The notes beneath the pieces are model-generated. The model was not told where the DNA came from. It was given only the letters and a program-made list of their open reading frames with translations, and made no database searches. Shown piece after piece: positions 52,962 to 62,772 of a stretch of 64,000 nucleotides of DNA. Source of the DNA: Leadbettera azotonutricia ZAS-9 (GTDB lineage: Bacteria; Spirochaetota; Spirochaetia; Treponematales; Breznakiellaceae). The position numbers and the translations under genes were made by a program. The stretch is taken from contig NC_015577.1 of assembly GCF_000214355.1 (NCBI RefSeq), positions 1,692,453-1,756,452 of the forward strand, written 5' to 3'. Position 1 is the stretch's first letter. Each line of letters opens with the position of its first letter.

Positions 52962-53522
52962 ATGAGTAAATTACAAATTGGCGTTTTGGTTGGCAGTTTA
53001 CGGAAGGAATCTTTTTCCAAAAAAACCGCCTTGTACGTTTCGAGCCTGATGCCCGATACCTTTGACATGAAGCCGCTGGAAATCGGCAATCTGGCAATGT
53101 TCAATCAGGATTACGATGACGAGGGGAAGACCCCCGGGGAATGGACCACCTTTCGCGAGGAAGTCCGCGCACTGGACGGGGTGCTGCTGGTAAGCCCGGA
53201 GTATAACCGCTCCATTCCCCCGGTGATAAAAAATGCCCTGGACATTGCTTCCCGCCCCTACGGGAAAAACGCATGGAGCGGCAAACCCGGCGGCATCATA
53301 AGCGTTTCTCCGGGAAAGCTGGGCGGCTTTGGCGCCAACCATCAACTGCGCCAGGCGGTGGTTTTTCTGAATATTTTTTTGCTCCAGCAGCCCGAAGCCT
53401 ACATCGGCGACATTGCTTCTCTTTTTGACGAGAAGGGAGGGATAAGCAACCAGGGAACAGCGGATTTTCTGCGGATATACGCCGATGCTTTTGCGCAGTG
53501 GGTGTTGAAATTCAGGGGATAA
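52962..53522 (+). CDS. NAD(P)H-dependent FMN reductase, flavodoxin fold
   Basis: 186 residues. ChrR/YieF-like reductase: LQIGVLVGSLRKESFSKKTA binds FMN phosphate, MPDTFDMKPLEIGNLAMFNQ, and VLLVSPEYNRSIPPVIKNAL gives the SPEYN signature. WSGKPGGIISVSPGKLGGFG follows. It reduces quinones, chromate or flavins with NAD(P)H. It may help with oxidative stress in an anaerobe. It is convergent with lon (44 bases) and divergent from the chemoreceptor. Confidence 0.93.
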   Translation: MSKLQIGVLVGSLRKESFSKKTALYVSSLMPDTFDMKPLEIGNLAMFNQDYDDEGKTPGEWTTFREEVRALDGVLLVSPEYNRSIPPVIKNALDIASRPYGKNAWSGKPGGIISVSPGKLGGFGANHQLRQAVVFLNIFLLQQPEAYIGDIASLFDEKGGISNQGTADFLRIYADAFAQWVLKFRG

Positions 53523-53566
53523 AAGCAAGCAGGGGTCCGTTGCGAGTTCCTAAACCCACGCCTGAA

Positions 53567-56113
53567 TTACTGTTCGCGTATCTTAATCCGCTTATCCCGG
53601 CTCTTCTTCTTCCCGTTCCCCTTGTGAATCTTCTCGTCAAACAAAAGCCCAAAGGCTTCGTCCGCGTTTTCCACAAATTCCACCTTCAGGGCCTCGCGCA
53701 CATCCTTGTCGAGCTCTTCCCAATCGTCCCGGTTGTCCGACGGAAGCAGCACCTTCTCCATGCCGTTCCTTATGGCGGCCAGCAGCTTTTCCTTCAATCC
53801 CCCGATGGGGAGTATGCGGCCCGTGAGGGTAAGCTCGCCGGTCATGGCGATGCCGGGCTTGGGCGCAATGCCGCAGATTGTGGAGAGCAGCGAAGAGGCG
53901 AGGGTGATGCCTGCGGAAGGTCCGTCTTTAGGAATGGCTCCTTCGGGTACGTGAATATGGAAATCGGTTTTGCCTATATTGTCTACTAAATAGTTGTAAC
54001 GGTTTTGGGCGCTGCGGAGGTAGGAAAGGGCGATGCGGGCGCTTTCCTTCATCACGTCTCCGAGGTTACCGGTGATGATAAGTTCGCCCTGGCCTTCGAA
54101 GCTCGATGTCTCTACGGGAAGCATGGTGCCGCCGGTTTCTGTCCAGGCAAGGCCGTAGGTTACGCCTATACGGGCCTCTTTGAACACTAAATCGTTTTTG
54201 TACTTGCCCCTGCCCAAAAGTTTTTCGAGGTCGTCTTTTTTGACGACCTTCTTAAAAGATTCGATGGGCTTGTCTTTGGACTTGCCGTATTCCTTGTCCA
54301 CTGCTTCACGGGCAATGCGGCGGGAACAGCGGGCTATTTCGCGTTCAAGTCCGCGCACGCCGGATTCCATGGTCCAGCGGCGTATGATTTCCAGTACTGC
54401 ATCGTCCTTAAAAGAAATGTTTGCTTTTTCAAGGCCGTTCTCTTTCAATTCCTTGGGGATAAGGAAATTTTTTGCGATCGCGAGTTTTTCATTTTCACCG
54501 TAGCCGGGTATCTCGATGATCTCCATGCGATCAAGGAGAGGGTAGGGTATGGTGTGGAGGGAATTGGCGGTAGTGATAAAAAGCACTTTGGAAAGATCAT
54601 AGGGGACTTCCATATAGTGATCGGTAAAAGTGGAATTCTGTTCGGGGTCCAAAACTTCAAGGAGCGCCGATGCGGGGTCGCCCCTGAAATCGGTGGAGAG
54701 CTTGTCTATTTCGTCGAGGAGAAATACGGGGTTCATAGCCTCTGCCTTGCGCATGGACTGGATTATTTTTCCCGGCAGGGCGCCCACATAGGTTTTCCTG
54801 TGGCCCCTTATTTCAGCCTCGTCCCGAACGCCTCCAAGGGAGATGCGCACAAAACGGCGGCCCAAAGCGCGGGCTACTGATTTTCCCAGGCTCGTTTTGC
54901 CTGTCCCGGGAGGGCCTACAAAACAGAGAATGGGGCCTTTTATGCCTGTTTTTTCAGGCGGCGGGGGCGCCTCGTCTGAGCCTGCATCCTCCGCAGAAAT
55001 CCCTGCGGAACTTCCAGCGAAGCTCCCCGCGGAAAGCTGGCGGACTGCGATAAATTCTATGATCCTTTCTTTGGCCTTCCTCATGTCAAAGTGATCTTCG
55101 TTGAGGATTTTTTCCGCATCCGCAAGGCTCACTGAATCGGCGGAATAATTGCTCCAGGGGAGGTCGGCTATCCACTCAAGGTAGCCCCTGAGTACGCCCG
55201 CCTCGGGGGAGAAGGGCTGGAGCTTGCGGAGACGGGCGGTTTCTTTTTGGGCCTTGAGGAGCACCTCTTCGCCTGGCGCTTTGGCGGCAATAGCGCGTTC
55301 AAGTTCCGAGAATTCGTCTTCTGTGGTATCTTTACCCAGCTCTTTATTGATTTCCCGGATTTGCTCGTTGAGTATGTATTCCCGCTGGTTTTTTTCCATC
55401 CGGCTTTTAACTTTTCCGGAAATATTTTTCTGGATGCCGAAAATTTCATTTTCCATTTCCAGGGTTTCAAGGAGGGCTTCGAGCCTGACGCCGGGATCAA
55501 CGATTCGCAGCAATTCTACTTTTTTTTCTGCCTTCACTGCCAGAACGTTGCTGATAATATTGGCAAGCCTTTCGGCATTTTCGGCTTTTTCCACCGCTGT
55601 CAGGAGTTCAGCCCCGACTTTTTTTGAAAGCTCCGCGTACTGGACAAATGATTTCTGCACCGCCCGCATGAGGCCCGAAATTTCGGGGCTTACGGTCCCG
55701 GGGCTTTCTTTCCCCGGCGCCTCTTTGGCCGGGCGAAGATCCGCCCTTAGGGGTTCGACATTTACCAGCAGCGATTCGTTTGGGTCCCATTTGGACACAA
55801 GTTTCGCCCTGTATTCGCCCTGAAGCACCACCCGGAACGTGCTGTCCGGGAGGCGGAGATGCTGGATGATCCTCACCACAGTCCCGGCTTCCCAAACTTC
55901 GCCGTCGCTGTTTTTCTGGCATACCGCAAAGACCCTCTGGTTGCGGCCCAGGGCTTCTTCCAGTGCGTTGATGCCTGTTTTGTAGGTGATAAAAATAGGC
56001 ATCATGGTCTGGGGGAAAATAACCAATTCCCGTAAAGGGAGGAGGGGGAATTCATTCTCGACCCCTGCAGCGGATTTACCGCCCAGGGACCTTGGAATTT
56101 TAAATAATTTCAT
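53567..56113 (-). CDS. lon: ATP-dependent protease Lon
   Basis: 848 residues. N-terminal substrate domain (FPLLPLRELVIFPQTMMPIF), coiled middle region, AAA domain with Walker A CFVGPPGTGKTSLGKSVARA and Walker B NPVFLLDEIDKLSTDFRG, and the C-terminal serine protease domain: HIHVPEGAIPKDGPSAGITL with the catalytic Ser, and GGLKEKLLAAIRNGMEKVLL with the catalytic Lys. An insert around residues 365-390 is rich in Ala/Gly/Ser and Pro (AGSFAGSSAGISAEDAG) and unusual before Walker A. It follows clpX by ten bases in the protein quality-control operon. Confidence 0.97.
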   Translation of the reverse strand: MKLFKIPRSLGGKSAAGVENEFPLLPLRELVIFPQTMMPIFITYKTGINALEEALGRNQRVFAVCQKNSDGEVWEAGTVVRIIQHLRLPDSTFRVVLQGEYRAKLVSKWDPNESLLVNVEPLRADLRPAKEAPGKESPGTVSPEISGLMRAVQKSFVQYAELSKKVGAELLTAVEKAENAERLANIISNVLAVKAEKKVELLRIVDPGVRLEALLETLEMENEIFGIQKNISGKVKSRMEKNQREYILNEQIREINKELGKDTTEDEFSELERAIAAKAPGEEVLLKAQKETARLRKLQPFSPEAGVLRGYLEWIADLPWSNYSADSVSLADAEKILNEDHFDMRKAKERIIEFIAVRQLSAGSFAGSSAGISAEDAGSDEAPPPPEKTGIKGPILCFVGPPGTGKTSLGKSVARALGRRFVRISLGGVRDEAEIRGHRKTYVGALPGKIIQSMRKAEAMNPVFLLDEIDKLSTDFRGDPASALLEVLDPEQNSTFTDHYMEVPYDLSKVLFITTANSLHTIPYPLLDRMEIIEIPGYGENEKLAIAKNFLIPKELKENGLEKANISFKDDAVLEIIRRWTMESGVRGLEREIARCSRRIAREAVDKEYGKSKDKPIESFKKVVKKDDLEKLLGRGKYKNDLVFKEARIGVTYGLAWTETGGTMLPVETSSFEGQGELIITGNLGDVMKESARIALSYLRSAQNRYNYLVDNIGKTDFHIHVPEGAIPKDGPSAGITLASSLLSTICGIAPKPGIAMTGELTLTGRILPIGGLKEKLLAAIRNGMEKVLLPSDNRDDWEELDKDVREALKVEFVENADEAFGLLFDEKIHKGNGKKKSRDKRIKIREQ

Positions 56114-56123
56114 TCGGGTACGT

Positions 56124-57377
56124 TTAAGCGGTTTTCTGCAAAAGCTGAATTTCAGGAGGTTCGGACTTTTCTACCACTTCCTGGGTGATGATGACCCGCT
56201 TGTGCCCTTCCATGGAAGGTATCTCGTACATGATGTCGGTCATGAGTTTTTCGACAATGGCCCTGAGGCCCCGGGCGCCTGTCTTTTGTTTGATGGCCAT
56301 ATCGGCGATAGCGTCGATGGCGCCCTCGGTGAATTCCAGCTCCACATCGTCAATCGCCAGGGATGCCTGGTACTGCTTGACTATGGCGTTTCTCGGTTCG
56401 GTGATGATGCGCTTAAGGTCTTCCCTCTTAAGCTCCTCGAGGCTCACGGTGATGGGGAGGCGCCCTATGAATTCGGGGATCATGCCGAAGTGTATGAGGT
56501 CGTCCGGATGCAGAGCATCGAAAAGTTCCTTGAGGTTCTTTTGGGTATGCTCTTTTGCGTCAGCCCCGAAGCCCATGGGATGCTCCACTACACGCCGCTC
56601 GATGTATTTGTCCAAGCCCACGAAAGCGCCGCCGCAGATAAAAAGTATGTCCGTGGTGTCGATGCGGATCATCTCCTGGTTGGGATGCTTCCTGCCGCCC
56701 TGGGGCGGTACAGACGCTATAGTGCCTTCGATGATTTTAAGGAGGGCCTGCTGGACGCCTTCGCCCGACACATCCCTGGTGATGGAAACGTTCTCGCCCT
56801 TTCTGGCGATTTTGTCTATCTCGTCAATGTAGACTATGCCCCGCTCGGCAGCGGGTATGCTGCCCCCGGCGTTCTGTATCAATTTGAGGAGTATGTTTTC
56901 AACATCCTCGCCCACATAGCCTGCCTCGGTGAGGGTGGTGGCGTCCACAATGGCAAAGGGCACTTTGAGTTTTTTTGCCAGTGTCTTGGCCAAAAGGGTT
57001 TTGCCTGTGCCTGTGGGGCCAATGAGGAGGACGTTGGATTTTTCAATTTCCACATCCCCCTGTTCCTTGGAAGTGTTGGATATGCGTTTGTAGTGGTTGT
57101 ACACGGCCACGGAAAGGGCTTTCTTGGCAGGGTCCTGCCCGATTATGAACTGGTCAAGGTAGTTCTTGATGTCTTTTGGCGTGGGGATATCCCCGGTGAA
57201 CTGGGTCGAAAGATCGTGGTCTTCTTCGGCCAGGATCTTCCGGCAGACCTCCACGCATTCGTCGCAGATGAAAATGTCCGCCGGGCCCGCGATGAGGCGG
57301 CGGGAAATTTCCGCGCTTTTTCCGCAGAAGGAGCAGACCCGTTCTACCGCATTTGGACCATTACGAAGTCTTGCCAT
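56124..57377 (-). CDS. clpX: ATP-dependent Clp protease subunit ClpX
   Basis: 417 residues from ATG 57377, with GGAGGG upstream. N-terminal zinc-binding domain ([30 protein letters not shown] with four Cys), then AAA ATPase with [20 protein letters not shown] and [17 protein letters not shown], the [16 protein letters not shown] pore-side loop, sensor [15 protein letters not shown], and the IGF-like ClpP contact replaced by a local variant. It unfolds substrates for ClpP. It overlaps the clpP end by 17 bases. Confidence 0.97.
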   Translation of the reverse strand: MARLRNGPNAVERVCSFCGKSAEISRRLIAGPADIFICDECVEVCRKILAEEDHDLSTQFTGDIPTPKDIKNYLDQFIIGQDPAKKALSVAVYNHYKRISNTSKEQGDVEIEKSNVLLIGPTGTGKTLLAKTLAKKLKVPFAIVDATTLTEAGYVGEDVENILLKLIQNAGGSIPAAERGIVYIDEIDKIARKGENVSITRDVSGEGVQQALLKIIEGTIASVPPQGGRKHPNQEMIRIDTTDILFICGGAFVGLDKYIERRVVEHPMGFGADAKEHTQKNLKELFDALHPDDLIHFGMIPEFIGRLPITVSLEELKREDLKRIITEPRNAIVKQYQASLAIDDVELEFTEGAIDAIADMAIKQKTGARGLRAIVEKLMTDIMYEIPSMEGHKRVIITQEVVEKSEPPEIQLLQKTA

Positions 57378-57975
57378 TGTTTTCCCTCCTGAGGATGGAA
57401 TCCGCCACCCCGTAAACCACTGCGTCTTCTGCGGATATGTAGAAATCCCTCTCCATATCCGAAGCAATCTGGGCAAGGCTCTTGCCCGTGTGCTTTGCAA
57501 AATATTCTATAGTGAGCTTCTTAAGCCGCACAATTTCTTTGGATTGAATCCCGATGTCCCGGGCCTGCCCCTGGGCGCCGCCCCAAGGCTGGTGTATCAG
57601 CACCCGTGCCGAAGGGAGTATGTGGCGCTTGCCCGCGGCCCCTGCGGTGAGGATCAAGGCCGCCATGCTGGCAGCCTGCCCAAGGCAGATGGTCTGGACA
57701 TCGCATTTGACGTACTGCATGGTATCGTAAATGGCAAGCCCAGCGGTAACAGAGCCCCCCGGGGAATTGATGTAGAGGTTGATATCCTTCTCCGTATCCT
57801 GGCCATCCAGGAAGAGAAGCTGGGCAACTACAAGATCGGCGGTAAGGTCGTTGATCTCGCCGTCAACAAAAACGATGCGGTCTTTGAGGAGACGGGAGTA
57901 TATATCATAGGACCTCTCCCCGTTTCCGCTCTGCTCAATGACATAGGGTATCAGATTGTTCATTTGTTCTTTCAT
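57361..57975 (-). CDS. clpP: ATP-dependent Clp protease proteolytic subunit
   Basis: 204 residues. Serine protease with the Ser-His-Asp triad: [20 protein letters not shown] with the catalytic Ser, [17 protein letters not shown] with His, and [19 protein letters not shown] with Asp. The N-terminus ([20 protein letters not shown]) is the usual processed start. It sits directly between tig and clpX, nine bases after tig. Confidence 0.98.
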   Translation of the reverse strand: MKEQMNNLIPYVIEQSGNGERSYDIYSRLLKDRIVFVDGEINDLTADLVVAQLLFLDGQDTEKDINLYINSPGGSVTAGLAIYDTMQYVKCDVQTICLGQAASMAALILTAGAAGKRHILPSARVLIHQPWGGAQGQARDIGIQSKEIVRLKKLTIEYFAKHTGKSLAQIASDMERDFYISAEDAVVYGVADSILRRENNGKTS

Positions 57976-57984
57976 AGTTTAAAG

Positions 57985-59358
57985 TTACCCATTATTCGAG
58001 ATGAGGTCTATATATTTTTCCTTTTTTCCGGGCTTTATCGTGTTTTCCTGAAGAAGCCGGTCGAAAAGCTTGCGTTCCTTGATATCTTCCTTAAGATATT
58101 CCCTCATCTGCTCCTGCTCATAGTACTTTTTGAACTCTTCTATCGTTGCCCCGCCTGCCTCCGCCTGGGTCTCTATCTCCTTTTCAACTTCTTCATCGGA
58201 GGCCTCAAACTTGAGCTCTTCCATAAGGGTCTCCACGATGAGCCGTGAATGGAGGGCCCTGTTGGCATCGGGCTTCCAGCCGTCAAGGATCCCCTGCACC
58301 CCGTTGGGGCTGTTCCCCATCATCTTGTACAGGCCGTCCGAGTCGGTATTGAAACGCCTGGCAAGGTTCCTCCAGCGGGAATCAAGCTCGAGCCTGGTCA
58401 TGGATTCGGGGATCTCCACCGGGGTGGTTTCCATTATCTTCTCCAAAAGCTTGCTGACCTTGATCTCCCTGACACGCCTGTCCAAATCCTTGTCCAGCCT
58501 TTCCTGTATGCTCTGCTTGAGATCCGCGAAGGTCTTGAACTTTTCGTCCACATCCTGGGCAAAATCGTCATCAAGGTCGGGAAGTTTCTTTATTTTGAGG
58601 GCAGTCAAGTCAACCCTGAGCTTCTTGGTTTGGCCCGCGAAGGTCTTGTCCTCGGCATCTTCGGCATAGGTCTTGGTGATTTCCCTGGTGTCGCCTTTCT
58701 TCATGCCCACAAGGTCATCGTCGATCTTATAGATGTTGAGGCCCGAACCGAGGGTGAACGCAAAGTCCTGCCGCTCCGAATTGGGGAGGACTTCGCCGCT
58801 ATCGCCCAGCTCGCAGTAATTGATGGTAACCACATCGTCTTTGGCGGCCGCCTGCCCCTCGTCCTTGTCCATGACAATGGCATTGCGGTCCCGTATCTTC
58901 TCGAGTTCCCGATCCAAATCTTCGTCCGTGATGGCTATATCGGGCACTTCGATTTCGAGGCCCTGCCATTTGCCTACGGTCAGCTTGGGGAGCACGTCGT
59001 AAACCACGGCGAACTGGAAATCCTTTTCGAGATCCAGGGCCAGATCTTTTTCGTCCTGAATCTGGGGTTGGGAATAGGGAAGGGGCTTGTCCTCTCTGGC
59101 AAAAGTCTCGTCATCAAGGACCTCGCCCACGGACTTTTCGACGATGCGGCCCAGGGCTTCGCCCTTAAGGGCGTCCCCGAATTTCCTCACCAGCACTTCC
59201 CGGGGCACTTTGCCCTTGCGGAAGCCTGGCATCTGGATATTTTTGGAATATTCAGCCAAAAGCCCGTCATATTCCGAACGGACATCGTCCTTTCCTACAG
59301 TGAGGGTCAATTTTACGCTTGAGTGTTCCAGCCGGGTAATTTCTTTGTTTACAGTCAC
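57985..59358 (-). CDS. tig: Trigger factor chaperone
   Basis: 457 residues from GTG 59358; a longer frame would run through the tRNA gene and is rejected. AGAGG lies seven bases upstream. Ribosome-binding tail (RLEHSSVKLTLTVGKDDVRS, MPGFRKGKVPREVLVRKFG with the GFRxGxxP signature), then the FKBP-type middle domain (DDVVTINYCELGDSGEVLPN, FAFTLGSGLNIYKIDDDLVG), then the helical C-terminal arms. It shields nascent chains on the ribosome. It starts 28 bases after the tRNA-Leu end and heads tig-clpP-clpX-lon. Confidence 0.96.
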   Translation of the reverse strand: MTVNKEITRLEHSSVKLTLTVGKDDVRSEYDGLLAEYSKNIQMPGFRKGKVPREVLVRKFGDALKGEALGRIVEKSVGEVLDDETFAREDKPLPYSQPQIQDEKDLALDLEKDFQFAVVYDVLPKLTVGKWQGLEIEVPDIAITDEDLDRELEKIRDRNAIVMDKDEGQAAAKDDVVTINYCELGDSGEVLPNSERQDFAFTLGSGLNIYKIDDDLVGMKKGDTREITKTYAEDAEDKTFAGQTKKLRVDLTALKIKKLPDLDDDFAQDVDEKFKTFADLKQSIQERLDKDLDRRVREIKVSKLLEKIMETTPVEIPESMTRLELDSRWRNLARRFNTDSDGLYKMMGNSPNGVQGILDGWKPDANRALHSRLIVETLMEELKFEASDEEVEKEIETQAEAGGATIEEFKKYYEQEQMREYLKEDIKERKLFDRLLQENTIKPGKKEKYIDLISNNG

Positions 59359-59385
59359 TTGTTTCCTCTTCGATGTTGTCGAATA

Positions 59386-59466
59386 TGCGAGAGAAGGGAC
59401 TCGAACCCTTAAGCTTTTGGCACCAGATCCTAAGTCTGGCGTGTCTACCAATTTCACCACTCTCGC
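59386..59466 (-). tRNA. tRNA-Leu (anticodon UAG)
   Basis: An 81-nt cloverleaf. Acceptor stem GCGAGAG pairs with CTCTCGC; D-arm GTGAAATTGGTAGACAC; anticodon stem CCAGA/TCTGG around loop CTTAGGA with anticodon TAG; long class II variable arm; T-arm GGGTTCGAGTCCC; discriminator A. CCA is not encoded. It reads CUN leucine codons. Confidence 0.97.
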
Positions 59467-59501
59467 AAAGCGGTCTTGGAAAAGGGTTATCCCACTAATA
59501 T

Positions 59502-59531
59502 AATGTACTAAAATAAGGTGATGGCTGTCAA
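59502..59531 (-). promoter_or_regulatory. Promoter for tRNA-Leu and the tig-clpPX-lon operon
   Basis: On the minus strand, TTGACA (59531-59526) and TACATT (59507-59502), spacer 18. It lies 35 bases upstream of the tRNA 5' end. I see no terminator between the tRNA and tig, so the two are probably co-transcribed. Confidence 0.6.
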
Positions 59532-59639
59532 TATGAAATGTGCTTAAAATATTGCATATAATTCCTATCTTTATACTAGGGTACTTGAAACATATTTATC
59601 TCTGTGGTATGCTTTCCTCACCTGATAAGGAGGTGTTTT

Positions 59640-60197
59640 ATGGCAGATAAGAGAATTATTTCGGTAAGGACGGTGGTGGCCATCGGGATTGGCGCTGCCC
59701 TTATGTTTGTGCTCATGCGATTTGTGGCTATCCCTTCGGGGGTGCCCAATACTACCCTCAATTTGTCCTCGGCTATTGTGGCTGTTTTCGCCGCGCTCTT
59801 CGGGCCTGTCGCGGGCCTCCTCATTGCCTTCATAGGCCATACCCTTACGGATCTGACCTTGGGTTATGGGATATGGTGGTCCTGGGTGATTGCCGACGCT
59901 ATCTTTGGGCTTCTTGTTGGCATCTTCTGGAAACTCTATAGAATAGAAGAAGGCGAATTCGGACTTAAGAATTGCCTTGTTTTCAATGCCATACAGATCC
60001 TTGCCAATGTGGTGGCATGGGTCGCGGTGGCGCCTACTCTGGATATCCTGATTTATCAGGAGCCTTCTGACAAGGTTTACCTTCAGGGGCTGGTTGCGGG
60101 CGGGCTCAATGCCGCAGTGGTGCTGGTACTGGGTTCCCTTTTGGCCTTTGGCTATGCCAAGACCAAAACCAAAGCAGGCAGCCTCAAGGCGGAGTGA
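59640..60197 (+). CDS. ECF transporter substrate-binding (S) component, UPF0397-like
   Basis: 185 residues from ATG 59640, after AAGGAGG. A membrane protein with about five helices: SVRTVVAIGIGAALMFVLMR, LSSAIVAVFAALFGPVAGLL, LGYGIWWSWVIADAIFGLLV, ILANVVAWVAVAPTLDILIY, LQGLVAGGLNAAVVLVLGSL. The IPSGVPNTTLNLSSA and LTLGYGIWWSWVIADA segments match UPF0397, an S-component group of energy-coupling-factor transporters. The substrate, probably a vitamin or metal, is unknown. It overlaps the ATPase gene and forms an operon with it and ecfT. Confidence 0.85.
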   Translation: MADKRIISVRTVVAIGIGAALMFVLMRFVAIPSGVPNTTLNLSSAIVAVFAALFGPVAGLLIAFIGHTLTDLTLGYGIWWSWVIADAIFGLLVGIFWKLYRIEEGEFGLKNCLVFNAIQILANVVAWVAVAPTLDILIYQEPSDKVYLQGLVAGGLNAAVVLVLGSLLAFGYAKTKTKAGSLKAE

Positions 60198-61938
60198 CCT
60201 GACTCCTGCCCTCTGTTTTAAGAATTTCTCCTTTCAATACAAGGCCCAATCTGAACCTACCCTTCATTCTATAGATCTTGCAATAGAGAGGGGGGAAAAG
60301 ATCCTCGTTCTGGGCCCTTCGGGGTCGGGGAAGTCTACCCTGACCTATTGCATCAACGGTCTTATACCCCATGCCTTCCCGGGCCGCGCCGAAGGCAGCA
60401 TTTTCCTCATGGGGGAGGATATAAGCAGCCTGTCCATTTTTGATATTTCCAAAAAAGTGGGGACTGTTTTGCAGGATACCGATGGCCAGTTCGTGGGCTT
60501 GAGCGCTGCCGAGGATATTGCCTTTGCAGCCGAGAACGACTGCGTTGGCCAGGCAGAAATGCGGCGCCGTGTCCTCGGGGCTGCCAGGCTTGTGAACATG
60601 GAGGGGCAGCTTTCGAAGTCGCCGCAGGATCTCTCGGGGGGCCAGAAGCAGCGCATCTCTATTGCCGGCGTGCTCATCGACGATGTAGACATACTTCTTT
60701 TTGACGAACCCCTTGCGAACCTTGATCCTGCCTCGGGAAAAGACGCCATGGAAACCATTGACCGTCTTCACAAGGAGACAGGCAAGACGGTGATCATTGT
60801 GGAGCACCGCCTGGAGGATGTCCTGCACCGGCCTGTGGATCGCATTATCGTCATGGACGAAGGGCGCATAATCGCGGATCTCCCCCCCGGCGCTCTTTTG
60901 GCTTCATCCATATTGAGGAATGCAGGCATACGGGAGCCCCTCTACCTCACGGCCCTCCGCTATGCAGGCGTTAGCATTACTGCTGAAACCCATGGCGATG
61001 ATATCAACAGGATTGCATTTGACAAAGCAAAGCTTCAGGCATGGAACAGCGGGCTTGGGGAGAAGCCGCCGCCGCCGGATGCCAGGCCCCTTCTGGAAAT
61101 AAAGGATCTTTCATTTTCCTATCCCGGCGACAATGGTTCGATCTGGGCTTTGGAGCATATTGATTTTGCAATACCCCAGCGCGCGTCGGTGAGCCTGGTA
61201 GGAAAAAACGGCGCCGGCAAATCCACCTTGGCAAAGCTTATCTGCGGTTTTGAAAAGCCCGCTTCCGGTTCGATTTATTTTGAAGGCAGGGACATTTCGG
61301 ATCTTTCCATTAAAGAAAGGGCGGAGCGCATAGGCTATGTAATGCAGAATCCCAACCAGATGTTTTCATTTCCCCTGATCTTTGACGAGGCAGCTCTTGC
61401 CTTAAGAAACCGGGGGGCAGGGGAGGCTGAGGTGAAGGACAGGGTTTACAATGCGTTTCGCATTTGCGGCCTTTACCCCTTCAGGAATTGGCCTGTCAGC
61501 GCCCTGAGCTATGGCCAAAAAAAGCGGCTTTCCATTGCTTCAATTTTAGTGATGGATGTGAAGCTCCTCATTCTGGATGAGCCCACCGCCGGCCAGGACT
61601 TCCGGCATTATACGGACATAATGGAATTCCTCCGCAGGCTGAACCTTGAACGGGGCCTTGCGATTCTCATGATAACCCACGACATGCACCTCATGCTTGA
61701 GTATTCTGACAAGGCGGTGGTCATTGCCGACGGGAAGCTCGCCGTCAGGGGGGACGCGGCAGGACTGTCCGATCCCCGGGACATACTTACTGATGATGGG
61801 GTAATAGAAAAAGCGAACCTTAAGCGCACGAGCCTTTATGATCTTGCCCTCAGGGCCGGTATTGAAGATCCCCGCAGTTTTGTGAAGCGGTTCATTGATT
61901 ACGACAGGCAGGGGCGTGAAGCAGGGGGCGGGCAATGA
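60154..61938 (+). CDS. ECF transporter ATPase, two ABC domains in one chain
   Basis: 594 residues from ATG 60154, overlapping the S-component gene by 44 bases; no ribosome site is clear, and a CTG near 60199 is an alternative start that gives almost the same protein. Two complete ABC modules: the first has GPSGSGKSTLTYCINGLIPH (Walker A), QDLSGGQKQRISIAGVLIDD (signature) and ILLFDEPLANLDP; the second has GKNGAGKSTLAKLICGFEKP, ALSYGQKKRLSIASILVMD with a diverged signature, and LLILDEPTAGQDFRHYTDIM. Fusion of the EcfA and EcfA' subunits as in YkoD/CbiO-type proteins. It powers uptake with EcfT and the S component. Confidence 0.92.
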   Translation: MPRPKPKQAASRRSDLTPALCFKNFSFQYKAQSEPTLHSIDLAIERGEKILVLGPSGSGKSTLTYCINGLIPHAFPGRAEGSIFLMGEDISSLSIFDISKKVGTVLQDTDGQFVGLSAAEDIAFAAENDCVGQAEMRRRVLGAARLVNMEGQLSKSPQDLSGGQKQRISIAGVLIDDVDILLFDEPLANLDPASGKDAMETIDRLHKETGKTVIIVEHRLEDVLHRPVDRIIVMDEGRIIADLPPGALLASSILRNAGIREPLYLTALRYAGVSITAETHGDDINRIAFDKAKLQAWNSGLGEKPPPPDARPLLEIKDLSFSYPGDNGSIWALEHIDFAIPQRASVSLVGKNGAGKSTLAKLICGFEKPASGSIYFEGRDISDLSIKERAERIGYVMQNPNQMFSFPLIFDEAALALRNRGAGEAEVKDRVYNAFRICGLYPFRNWPVSALSYGQKKRLSIASILVMDVKLLILDEPTAGQDFRHYTDIMEFLRRLNLERGLAILMITHDMHLMLEYSDKAVVIADGKLAVRGDAAGLSDPRDILTDDGVIEKANLKRTSLYDLALRAGIEDPRSFVKRFIDYDRQGREAGGGQ

Positions 61939-62765
61939 GCCGTTTCATGCTTTCCTATATCGATCGTCCTTCCCCTGTTCATTCCCTGTCGGGGGCTACG
62001 AAGCTCATCGTGTTCCTTCTCTGGTCCGTGCTGGCCATGGCAGGTTATGACACGAGGATTATGTGCGTTATGACTGTGCTGGCCATCATCATTTTTGCTG
62101 TCTCCGGTATTAAAATAAGCGAAATGTCGTTTATTTTGAAATTGCTTCTTTTTTTTATGGTTTTGAATCTTGTTACCATTTATCTTTTTGCCCCGGAACA
62201 GGGGGTAAGCATTTATGGTACCCGCCATGTTATTGCCGAAGGCAAGGGCCGTTTTACACTTACCTGGGAACAGCTTTTCTACGAATTGAATGTATTCCTG
62301 AAATATACCACAGTGTTGCCCCTTGCAATGCTTCTTATCGCAACAATACAGCCCAGCGAATTTGCAGCCTCCCTTAACCGTATAGGCGTGCCCTACACCA
62401 TAGCCTATGCAGTGAGCCTTACCTTCCGTTATATTCCTGATGTGCAGCGGGACTTTGAAAACATCTCCCAGGCCCAGCAAGCCAGGGGTATCGAGCTTTC
62501 AAAGAAGCAATCGCTCTTGAAAAGATTCAAAGGCACTGCCGCGATACTGTTGCCCCTCATCTTTTCATCGATAGACCGTATAGATGTGGTAAGCCGCGCC
62601 ATGGAACTCCGGAGCTTTGGCAAGCACAAAAAGCGTACCTGGTACAATTACCGGCCCTTTTCCAGGGGCGACATAACAGTGCTCATAATCGCGGTTCTGC
62701 TTTTCGCCTTAGGCATATGGATCACCTTTAAGGACGGAAGCAGGTTCTGGAACCCATTTGTCTGA
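61935..62765 (+). CDS. ecfT: ECF transporter transmembrane component EcfT
   Basis: 276 residues. Hydrophobic helices at the N-terminus (LIVFLLWSVLAMAGYDTRIM, CVMTVLAIIIFAVSG), then the coupling region RYIPDVQRDFENISQAQQAR with the ARG motif and MELRSFGKHKKRTWY with a second Ala/Arg-type motif, and a last helix ITVLIIAVLLFALGIWITF. It couples the ATPase to the S component in the membrane. Its ATG overlaps the ATPase stop (ATGA-like). Confidence 0.93.
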   Translation: MSRFMLSYIDRPSPVHSLSGATKLIVFLLWSVLAMAGYDTRIMCVMTVLAIIIFAVSGIKISEMSFILKLLLFFMVLNLVTIYLFAPEQGVSIYGTRHVIAEGKGRFTLTWEQLFYELNVFLKYTTVLPLAMLLIATIQPSEFAASLNRIGVPYTIAYAVSLTFRYIPDVQRDFENISQAQQARGIELSKKQSLLKRFKGTAAILLPLIFSSIDRIDVVSRAMELRSFGKHKKRTWYNYRPFSRGDITVLIIAVLLFALGIWITFKDGSRFWNPFV

Positions 62766-62772
62766 TGTGCCA

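Noticed and set aside
58249-59322. Plus-strand frame of 357 codons
   Set aside because: Antisense to trigger factor; no domain.
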